In this document: in pieces, positions 57,307-64,000 of the stretch | Position numbering within the stretch: the first letter of the stretch is position 1 | Layout of the letters: every line of letters starts with the position of its first letter | NCBI GenBank assembly: GCA_021287165.1 | Contig: JAJTAY010000009.1 | Span: forward strand, 1-64,000 | Reading direction: 5' to 3' | Length of the DNA: 64,000 nucleotides | Source of the DNA: Bacteroidia bacterium | Lineage (GTDB): Bacteria > Bacteroidota > Bacteroidia > Bacteroidales > F082 | Notes under the pieces: generated by a model | Told to the model about the DNA's origin: nothing | What the model saw: only the letters and a program-made list of their open reading frames with translations | Databases searched by the model: none | Made by a program: the position numbers and the translations under genes

Positions 57307-59208
57307 TTATCCCAGGTTGTCCATACTTGCCTTGATGAAGGCGTTGAGCTCTTTGCCACGCAGCAAATTTTTCGACAAGCGCGCAAGGTCGTAGAGATAA
57401 TTTATCTGTCGGTTGCGCTCGGCCTCTTCCTTGGCCGAAAGTCCTGCTACCAATGGATGGTTTTCGTTTACGACCAGATTGTAATGCTCAGGCAGATCGC
57501 CCAGTCCCATCATCGGACCTCCGCCCACAGCCGACATATCCTTGTAGCGCCGCATAAATTCGTTTTGGGTGATGACCACCGGAGCATCGCTTTCGCTCAT
57601 GGGCTCAAAAACGACCTCAAAACGGGTTTTGTCAACCACAGTTTCAAATGCAGTCTTCAGCTCCTGCTTTTGTTCTTCGTTTAATTTTGAGGGCAGGCTA
57701 TCTTCTTTCTTTTCAATGAGTTTGTCCACCGTATTGCTGTCCACGCGCACAAAACGGGTGTTGCTCATTTTCTGCTCGAGGGTGTTGATGAAATGGGCGT
57801 CAAGTATTCCGTCCATCACCAACACATCATAACCGCGTTCACGGGCTGCTTCAATGTAGCTGTACTGATCATCCGTATTGCTGGCATAAAGGATGATCAG
57901 GGTTTTATCCTTGTCTTTCTGCTGACCTTCGATATGATTCTTATACTCCTCAATGGTAAAGTGCTTTCCGTCAACGTTTTTCAGCAGCAGAAACTTTTCG
58001 GCACGCTCATAGAATTTGGGCTCAGATATCATTCCGTACTGAATAAAGAGCCTGATGTCGTTCCATTTTTGCTCAAATGCTTCGCGATCTTTCTTGAAAA
58101 GCTCTTCCAGCTTATCGGCCACCTTTTTGGTAATGTGTCCCGAAATCTTCTTCACATTCTGGTCGCTTTGCAGGAATGAACGGCTTACGTTGAGCGGAAT
58201 GTCGGGCGAATCGATTACGCCGTGCAGTAATGTTAGGAAATCAGGCACAATGCCTTCTACCGAATCGGTAACAAACACCTGATTGCTGTAGAGCTGAATC
58301 TTGTTGCGCTGCAGCTCGTAGTTGTGCTTTACCCTCGGAAAATATAATATTCCGGTGAGGTTAAACGGATAGTCAACATTCAGATGGATGTTGAACAGCG
58401 GTTCGTCAAAGCTCAGGGGATAAAGCTCATTATAAAACTTCTTGTACTCTTCCTCCGTTGCTTCCGAGGGCGATTTCTTCCATAAAGGATGGGTGTTGTT
58501 GATAATGTCGGGTTTTTCGACCGTTCGGGTTTTCGGGTTACCATCCTTGTCGGTCTCGCCCTCAATGGGTTCTTCTTCTTTCTTTGTTCCAAACTGGATT
58601 GGCACAGGCAGGAACTTGCAATACTTATTGAGCAGTTCGCGAATTTTATACTCTTCGAGAAAATCCTCGTTTTCCTTGTCGATGTGCAGAACGACTTCCG
58701 TGCCCCGTTCCTTCTTCTTTGCATCGGTTATGGTGTATTCGGGGCTACCGTCGCACTCCCACTTAACTGGCTCGGCGCCCTCGCGATAGCTAAGCGTGAA
58801 AAGCTCCACCTTTTCGGCCACCATGAAAGAGGAGTAAAATCCGAGACCAAAATGGCCTATGATGGCATTGGCTTCGGCCTGAGACTTGTTTTTGAACTGC
58901 TCAACGAATTCTTCCGCACTCGAAAAAGCAATCTGATTGATATACTTTTCCACTTCTTCGCGTGTCATACCTATGCCCCGGTCGCGAATGGTGATGGTTT
59001 TTTTCTTCTTGTTGACCTCAACCTGTATGGTCAAATCGCCCAGCTCGCCTTTAACCTCGCCGGCCGATGACAGGGTTTTGAGCTTCTGCGTGGCATCTAC
59101 GGCATTGCTCACCAGCTCGCGAAGAAATATTTCGTGGTCGGAGTAAAGAAATTTTTTGATGATGGGGAAAATGTTCTCTGTCCTGACGTCAATGGTTCCT
59201 TTGTGCAT
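57307..59208 (-). CDS. htpG: Chaperone protein HtpG (Hsp90)
   Basis: 633 residues. N-terminal ATPase domain with LRELVSNAVDATQKL (catalytic Glu and Asn), IRDRGIGMTREEV, and GHFGLGFYSSFMVA; middle domain with NVDYPFNLTGILYFPR and LNVSRSFLQSD; C-terminal dimerisation domain. Cytoplasmic ATP-dependent chaperone. Single gene with its own terminator, divergent from the methyltransferase gene. The 123-bp gap between them holds TGACAA-T-TTGTCA (59266-59278), a possible operator. Confidence 0.96.
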   Translation of the reverse strand: MHKGTIDVRTENIFPIIKKFLYSDHEIFLRELVSNAVDATQKLKTLSSAGEVKGELGDLTIQVEVNKKKKTITIRDRGIGMTREEVEKYINQIAFSSAEEFVEQFKNKSQAEANAIIGHFGLGFYSSFMVAEKVELFTLSYREGAEPVKWECDGSPEYTITDAKKKERGTEVVLHIDKENEDFLEEYKIRELLNKYCKFLPVPIQFGTKKEEEPIEGETDKDGNPKTRTVEKPDIINNTHPLWKKSPSEATEEEYKKFYNELYPLSFDEPLFNIHLNVDYPFNLTGILYFPRVKHNYELQRNKIQLYSNQVFVTDSVEGIVPDFLTLLHGVIDSPDIPLNVSRSFLQSDQNVKKISGHITKKVADKLEELFKKDREAFEQKWNDIRLFIQYGMISEPKFYERAEKFLLLKNVDGKHFTIEEYKNHIEGQQKDKDKTLIILYASNTDDQYSYIEAARERGYDVLVMDGILDAHFINTLEQKMSNTRFVRVDSNTVDKLIEKKEDSLPSKLNEEQKQELKTAFETVVDKTRFEVVFEPMSESDAPVVITQNEFMRRYKDMSAVGGGPMMGLGDLPEHYNLVVNENHPLVAGLSAKEEAERNRQINYLYDLARLSKNLLRGKELNAFIKASMDNLG

Positions 59209-59331
59209 CTTTCAGATTATTATGGTTTGGCAGCCAGACTCAAAGTTTGTGCCAGCCACACACACTGACAATTTGTCAAAGCCATTGCTGCAATAAAAAA
59301 GGATAACTTAGCGGCGGTTGCAATCGAATAC

Positions 59332-60504
59332 ATGGAAAACAAAAGCGAAACCAACGAACTTTGGGAGGCCTTGAAAAAGGCAGTAAACGAATCGCTGCTT
59401 GTCAAACTCATTTTAAGTAAACCGCGAAAAAAGCAAAACGAGCTGCGACGCCTGAGCCTGCGTCCCGTTAGCATTAAGGGAGCTTTAATGCTCCAATTCA
59501 CAGAGCATTACGAAAGACGCGAAATCGTTAAAAACTTTTCGCATGAGGACGCGCCTGCCATTGTTAAAAATTACTTCGACAATCATTTTCTCGAAGCAAA
59601 CCTTTTCACCGCAAAAGAACACCTGCATTTGCTCACCAACCTGAAAGGCAACCAAAAAATTTTGCGCAAGCCATTGAAAGAAGAAGCGACGACAAACCTT
59701 AGTCATGATAAAAGCAAAAAACGCCTCATCGACCCTTCGGGATTTCATTGGCACAAACTTGGACTGACCGACGCCAAAGGCGTTGTTCTTCCATCGATGC
59801 AGTTCAAATTCAAGCAGATACATCAATATATCGCCATCTTGCAACCCATGCTTGAACCTTTGCTAAAACACAGTTCGTTGCATATAGCCGATATGGGAGC
59901 AGGCAAGGGTTATCTGACCTTTGCGCTTTACGAATACCTCAAATCGGCCTATAAGGGCCAGTTGCTGGTTACCGGCGTCGAACAGAGGGATGAGCTGGTG
60001 GATCTGACAACCCATATTGCGAAATTTGCCGGTTTTGAGAGCCTTCGTTTCGTTAAGGGCGAAATAGGCAGCTATGATGCTTCCGGCACCGACGTCCTTA
60101 TTGCCCTGCACGCCTGCGATACAGCTACCGACGATGCCATTGCATCAGGCATCAGGGCCGGTGCCCGGCTCATCGTTTGCGCTCCCTGCTGCCACAAACA
60201 GGTACGCAATGCCATGTTGCCACCCAGCACCATGCCTATGCTTAACTACGGAATTCTTTGGGAACGTCAGGCAGAAATTCTCACCGATACGCTCAGAGCG
60301 CTCATCATGGAAAAGTATGGCTACAAGTCGCACATTCAGGAATTCATCGATATGGGCCATACCCCAAAGAACCTTTTGCTGACAGGAATAAAAGTCACAA
60401 AAGAACCTGATATTGATCAGATCGAACAAAAGATATTCGCCCTGAAAGCACAATTTGGTGTGCAAAAGCACTATCTCGAGGAGCTATTGGAAAAAATAGA
60501 ATGA
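59332..60504 (+). CDS. Class I SAM-dependent methyltransferase, METTL25/RRNAD1-like
   Basis: 390 residues. An N-terminal region (~1-165, rich in Lys and Leu) precedes a Rossmann methyltransferase domain with motif I ADMGAGKGYLTFALY (~187-201), motif II acidic residue in VTGVEQRDEL, LIALHACDTATDDAI and VCAPCCHKQ. The ALHACD and CAPCCH motifs are typical of the Methyltransf_32 (METTL25/RRNAD1) group. Substrate unknown; RNA is plausible. 15 bp before the DUF554 gene. Confidence 0.82.
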   Translation: MENKSETNELWEALKKAVNESLLVKLILSKPRKKQNELRRLSLRPVSIKGALMLQFTEHYERREIVKNFSHEDAPAIVKNYFDNHFLEANLFTAKEHLHLLTNLKGNQKILRKPLKEEATTNLSHDKSKKRLIDPSGFHWHKLGLTDAKGVVLPSMQFKFKQIHQYIAILQPMLEPLLKHSSLHIADMGAGKGYLTFALYEYLKSAYKGQLLVTGVEQRDELVDLTTHIAKFAGFESLRFVKGEIGSYDASGTDVLIALHACDTATDDAIASGIRAGARLIVCAPCCHKQVRNAMLPPSTMPMLNYGILWERQAEILTDTLRALIMEKYGYKSHIQEFIDMGHTPKNLLLTGIKVTKEPDIDQIEQKIFALKAQFGVQKHYLEELLEKIE

Positions 60505-60519
60505 AAATCAGACACAACG

Positions 60520-61209
60520 ATGATTATTCTTGGAACAATTGTTAATGTGCTTGCGGTCTTGCTCGGTGGTCTTGCCGGTTTGTTGCTGCACGCCCGGCTT
60601 CCCCATCGTTTTGTAACTTCCCTCTTTCAGGCAATAGGATTGTTTACCCTTGCACTGGGCATGATGATGGCCCTGAGGGCCGAAGAGTGGATTTTGGTTG
60701 TGCTCAGCCTGATTCTGGGTGCTCTGACCGGGGAACTGCTTCGCCTCGAAAACTTTTTCGAAAGTCTGGCAAGCCGTATTGGCCAAAAAACCGGTTCGGG
60801 AGGAAGCCGTTTCAATCAGGGTCTTCTTACTGCATTTTTGCTTTTCTGTATGGGCTCGATGACCATTCTTGGCGCCGTGGAAGAAGGTATTAGCGGCGAC
60901 CGGTCGCTCTATTACGTAAAATCGCTGATGGATGGCATCAGTGCCATTGCTTTGGCCTCGGGACTTGGCGTAGGTGTACTGTTTTCTGTTGTACCGCTTT
61001 TCTTGTATCAGGCAGGGCTGACCCTGTTGGCAGCCTGGTTTGGCGCATCCATGCCTGCATTGATGATCAGCACACTCACGGCAACAGGAGGAATAATACT
61101 TCTTGGTTTAGGCTTCAACATCCTTCAGATTACCAAAATCAGCGTATTGAATCTTCTTCCCTCGCTGGTTTTCGCCGTACTATCGGCATGGATTTTCGGA
61201 ATTATTTGA
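60520..61209 (+). CDS. DUF554 membrane protein (YqgA/YdfK family)
   Basis: 229 residues, about seven membrane helices. Start MIILGTIVNVLAVLLGGLAGLLLH, then GLFTLALGMMMAL, GALTGELLRLENFFESL, and LLTAFLLFCMGSMTILGAVEEGISGD, all typical of DUF554. Function unknown; probably a small-solute channel or transporter. In the same direction as the methyltransferase gene. Confidence 0.9.
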   Translation: MIILGTIVNVLAVLLGGLAGLLLHARLPHRFVTSLFQAIGLFTLALGMMMALRAEEWILVVLSLILGALTGELLRLENFFESLASRIGQKTGSGGSRFNQGLLTAFLLFCMGSMTILGAVEEGISGDRSLYYVKSLMDGISAIALASGLGVGVLFSVVPLFLYQAGLTLLAAWFGASMPALMISTLTATGGIILLGLGFNILQITKISVLNLLPSLVFAVLSAWIFGII

Positions 61210-61323
61210 AGCTGTTTCGGCTTTTTGCGGTAACGTTCGTTGCAGGCTGACCATTAACTTTTTCATTGTTCATTTATTCACAATTAAACATTAGGGCAAT
61301 AATTTTCTCCCTAAATTAGCTAC

Positions 61324-62373
61324 ATGAAAACAAATACTCCCTTTATGGATACAATTGAAGACATTAACTGGGGCAGCCTGCCTTTTGGCTATTTCCGCAC
61401 CGATTACAACGTGAGGTGCACTTATCGCGATGGTCAGTGGGGCGAGCTGGAAGTAACGGACAGCGAATACATCAGCATCCATATGGCGGCTACCGGACTG
61501 CATTATGGACAGGAAGCCTTCGAAGGACTGAAAGCCTACCGTGGCGCCGATGGCAAGGTAAGGCTCTTCCGCTGGCAGGAAAACGCGAGACGTATGCGCA
61601 TGTCGGCCAGCGGCATCATGATGGCCATTCCACCGGAAGAACTGTTTTTCGAAGCCATCGACAAAGCCGTGCGGATGAACGCCAGATTCATCCCGCCTTA
61701 CGGCACTGGTTCCTCGCTATATATCAGGCCTCTACTGTTTGGTTCGGGCGCTCAGGTTGGCGTCAAGCCCGCCAAAGAATACATGCTGGTGGTGTTTGTA
61801 ACGCCGGTAGGTCCCTATTTCAAGGAAGGCTTTAACCCTGTAAAAGTTCAACTGGTGCGCGACTACGACCGGGCAGCCCCTCTGGGAACAGGACACATCA
61901 AGGTTGGCGGAAACTATGCCGCAAGCCTTCGTGCTGCCGAGCGCGCTCATGCCGAAGGTTATGCATCGGTGCTGTTTCTCGATGCCAAAGAGAAAAAATT
62001 TATTGATGAAGCAGGGCCGGCCAACTTCTTCGGCATCAGGGAAATGTCCTACATCACACCGAAATCGTGCACCATTCTGCCTTCGGTGACAAATAAAAGC
62101 ATCGAAGTGATTGCTGCCGATCTTGGTCTGAAAGTGGAAAGACGGCCCGTTCCGGTAGAAGAGCTTGAAACTTTCGAAGAAGCGGGAGCCTGCGGTACAG
62201 CCGCCATCATCAGCCCCTTCAAATCGATTTTCGACCGCGAGCTGAAAAAAGAATACTACTACGGCGAAACTGCCGGCGTGTGGTCAACAAAGCTTTACAA
62301 TACCCTCAGGGCGATACAGTACGGAGAAATTGAAGACAAGTTTGGCTGGACTACCATTCTGGAAGGCATTTAA
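61324..62373 (+). CDS. ilvE: Branched-chain amino acid aminotransferase
   Basis: 349 residues, the long (group II, eukaryote-like) form of the class IV PLP enzymes. It makes or degrades Leu, Ile and Val with 2-oxoglutarate. PLP lysine Lys193 in GHIKVGGNYAAS; further motifs HYGQEAFEGLKAYRG and IDEAGPANFFGI (PLP-ring contact Glu). An upstream TAAATTAG (61311-61318) is one base off a -7 box. Followed by a two-way terminator. Confidence 0.95.
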   Translation: MKTNTPFMDTIEDINWGSLPFGYFRTDYNVRCTYRDGQWGELEVTDSEYISIHMAATGLHYGQEAFEGLKAYRGADGKVRLFRWQENARRMRMSASGIMMAIPPEELFFEAIDKAVRMNARFIPPYGTGSSLYIRPLLFGSGAQVGVKPAKEYMLVVFVTPVGPYFKEGFNPVKVQLVRDYDRAAPLGTGHIKVGGNYAASLRAAERAHAEGYASVLFLDAKEKKFIDEAGPANFFGIREMSYITPKSCTILPSVTNKSIEVIAADLGLKVERRPVPVEELETFEEAGACGTAAIISPFKSIFDRELKKEYYYGETAGVWSTKLYNTLRAIQYGEIEDKFGWTTILEGI

Positions 62374-62391
62374 CCAAAACATTGTAAAAGG

Positions 62392-62425
62392 AAAAAGCCG
62401 CTCATCTGCAGGGCGGCTTTTTTAT
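62392..62425. terminator. Bidirectional terminator between ilvE and pyrF
   Basis: AAAAAGCCGCTC, 7-nt loop, GGGCGGCTTTTTTTATTT. T-runs occur on both strands (TTTTTCC on the minus side), so it can end both convergent transcripts. Confidence 0.8.
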
Positions 62426-62476
62426 TTACCATAATCTAAATCTTAAGAAGAGATTTCCATCAAACCAGTGCAAGCA

Positions 62477-63307
62477 TCATATAATGCCATATTTGTTTAG
62501 CAAAACGGCCATCTCCTGCTGTAGTTTTAGTGCCTCGGCTGCGGCTGCAAGGGCAAAATCATCGCCATCGGATGCATAAATGATTGACCTGGAAGCATTG
62601 ACAAGAACTCCACAACTTTTGTTCATTGCGTTGTCAGCCACTTCGGCAAGACTACCTCCCTGGGCACCAACGCCCGGAACGAGGAAAAAATAATCGGGGG
62701 CAAGCTTTCGCAATGCAGCAAGTTCAGCAGGTTTGGTGGCCCCCACCACAAACATAAGTTGATCGGGACCGGCCCAATCACAGGCCTTGCGCACGACAAG
62801 TTCATAGAACTTGTGTCCGGTTGCATCAGCGCGTTGTTGAAAATCAGCCGAGCCGGCATTTGAGGTTGCGGCCAGCAGGATAGTCCATTTGTCATTATGA
62901 GCAAGAAACGGGCTTACCGAATCAAAACCCATATAAGGCGCAACGGTGATGGCATCGGCCCCCAACAGATCGAAAAAAGCCCGTGCATAGCTGGCCGAGG
63001 TATTGCCGATATCGCCGCGTTTGGCATCGGCTATTACCAGTATGTCAGGATATTGCTGCTTGATATAATGTATCGTTTTTTGCAGACTTGCCCAGCCTTC
63101 GATACCTTCGGCTTCGTAAAAAGCGGTATTGGGCTTGAAAGCTATTGCATAAGGTGCCGTGGCGTCGATGATGGCCTTGTTGAAAGCAAAAATGGCATCA
63201 GGCTCATTGCGGAAATGCTGCGGAATTCGCGACCTATCGGTATCGAGACCTACACAGAGAAACGACTTCTTTGCCTTTATGTTTTCGAGCAATTTCGTCC
63301 TGCTCAT
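62477..63307 (-). CDS. pyrF: Orotidine 5'-phosphate decarboxylase, type 2
   Basis: Last step of UMP synthesis. 276 residues, the length of the type 2 subfamily. Catalytic Lys-Asp set in IADAKRGDIGNTSASYA; phosphate-binding and other landmarks LCVGLDTDRSRIP, FKPNTAFYE, VAPYMGFDSVSPFL and LVPGVGAQGG. Two bases after the lipoprotein gene; the order prfA, small gene, pyrF resembles other Bacteroidetes. Confidence 0.96.
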   Translation of the reverse strand: MSRTKLLENIKAKKSFLCVGLDTDRSRIPQHFRNEPDAIFAFNKAIIDATAPYAIAFKPNTAFYEAEGIEGWASLQKTIHYIKQQYPDILVIADAKRGDIGNTSASYARAFFDLLGADAITVAPYMGFDSVSPFLAHNDKWTILLAATSNAGSADFQQRADATGHKFYELVVRKACDWAGPDQLMFVVGATKPAELAALRKLAPDYFFLVPGVGAQGGSLAEVADNAMNKSCGVLVNASRSIIYASDGDDFALAAAAEALKLQQEMAVLLNKYGII

Positions 63308-63309
63308 AG

Positions 63310-63927
63310 CTATCGTGCGTTTATTAGTTTCCTGAAGTTCTTCAGGTTTTTTGGGCCAACCTGAACCGTCATCATGGCAGGTCCGGCATAATACCTAAAT
63401 GCTATCTCTTTGGCATTCATCATATTATCCATCACCTCGTGAGTTATATTATAATTATAACGAACAAGACGACTTTGCGTAGCAGAGTAGCCCGTAACCA
63501 CAGAAACCCTCGTGGAGTCGGCGGTGAGCACGTCTTTTCGGTCTTCGGATATCTGGGTGGAGATATCATGCTCTGGATCAAGGCCTTCGAACGGATAAAC
63601 CTTACCGTCGATGATCAGGAAAACAGTGCGCTCTGGCTTGAAACTGCCAAGGCTGAGACTAAGTCGATCATAAACTCTAAGGATTTCTTTGCCGTCGGGG
63701 GCCACCTCCTTCAACATTGTTTTCTGGAGCCCAAGAAATGGTGTGCGCCTCTCTTTTACTTCGTTGAAGTAGTATTCCTGTCGGAAACGCAGGGTGTTTT
63801 TTACAACATCATGTTCCTCAAAAAGCCGCGTTCGGAAGTAAAAACCGCATGATGTAAAAGATAAAGCCACTCCTGCAAGTAAAGTCAGAAGGGTCAGGTA
63901 GATAATGCCTTTCGATCGTTTTATCAT
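63310..63927 (-). CDS. Predicted lipoprotein of unknown function
   Basis: 205 residues. N-terminal hydrophobic segment with a lipobox-like LSFTSC (Cys ~27), then a beta-rich region (~30-205) with no domain I recognise. It is probably exported and lipid-anchored. Lies 2 bp upstream of pyrF and 16 bp after prfA on the minus strand, so it is likely cotranscribed with both. Confidence 0.75.
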   Translation of the reverse strand: MIKRSKGIIYLTLLTLLAGVALSFTSCGFYFRTRLFEEHDVVKNTLRFRQEYYFNEVKERRTPFLGLQKTMLKEVAPDGKEILRVYDRLSLSLGSFKPERTVFLIIDGKVYPFEGLDPEHDISTQISEDRKDVLTADSTRVSVVTGYSATQSRLVRYNYNITHEVMDNMMNAKEIAFRYYAGPAMMTVQVGPKNLKNFRKLINAR

Positions 63928-63943
63928 TGGTTTTGCGAAATGG

Positions 63944-64000
63944 TTAGCCTGCTTCGAGTTCTGTTTTCAGGCGTTCAGCATTTTCAGCCATTTGCAGTTT
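63944..64000 (-). CDS. prfA: Peptide chain release factor 1, C-terminal end (partial)
   Basis: The last 18 codons and stop of a gene running off the window: KLQMAENAERLKTELEAG. This matches the C-terminus of Bacteroidetes release factor 1 (IEKLQIAENAERLK type). The prfA-pyrF neighbourhood, which I recall from Bacteroides, supports the call. Confidence 0.75.
   Translation of the reverse strand, partial: KLQMAENAERLKTELEAG

Overview
The window comes from a member of the Bacteroidota, probably class Bacteroidia. Four signs point there: (i) the 16S rRNA 5' end at position 1; (ii) several promoters of the Bacteroidetes primary-sigma type (TTTG, then about 19-21 bp, then TAnnTTTG); (iii) phylum-typical genes, namely a fused CcoN-CcoO oxidase subunit, the long TAT-variant ActB of alternative complex III, and a DUF4290 protein; (iv) a near absence of Shine-Dalgarno sites before strongly expressed genes. 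The organism looks respiratory: it has alternative complex III and a high-affinity cbb3 oxidase, so it is likely microaerobic or facultative.

Layout. 1-560: 5' end of an rrn operon (minus strand) with leader and promoter. 567-19988 (minus): eno, then one unbroken str-S10-spc-alpha ribosomal superoperon (rpsL to rplQ, with fusA, secY, map, infA and rpoA, and no tuf). 19989-20798: a structured rpsL leader with its promoter and, facing the other way, the control region of the next operon. 20799-28871 (plus): an accessory redox and signalling locus. 29033-37577 (plus): uvrD/pcrA-type helicase, DUF4290, murA, grpE, dnaJ and an ABC-2 exporter. 37589-55081 (minus): a 17.5 kb respiratory block made of alternative complex III (actA-B-C-D-F-E), slyD, a heme lipoprotein and the cbb3 oxidase with its assembly genes. 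55349-59208 (minus): two TPM-domain proteins, lemA and htpG. 59332-62373 (plus): a methyltransferase, DUF554 and a branched-chain aminotransferase. 62477-64000 (minus): pyrF, a small lipoprotein and the last codons of prfA.

The most interesting part is 20463-28871. It encodes a HybA-like Tat-exported four-cluster ferredoxin and a HybB/NrfD-like quinone-site membrane protein, but no hydrogenase or other catalytic subunit. They are flanked by two membrane-anchored proteins that share a GcvH-fold domain in which the lipoyl lysine is replaced (Gly in one, Glu in the other). One of these also carries an exported phosphate-binding-protein-like domain with an EF-hand-like loop. Directly downstream are a histidine kinase whose extracytoplasmic domain has heme c motifs, a sigma-54 activator and an archaemetzincin. 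Upstream of the operon are three perfect TGTTG-N7-CAACA operators at about -100, -169 and -188 from a -24/-12-like element, which is what an NtrC-type activator needs. I read this as a self-contained, redox-sensing regulon for an undescribed periplasm-to-quinone electron transfer complex. The family assignments come from sequence patterns; the function is inference.
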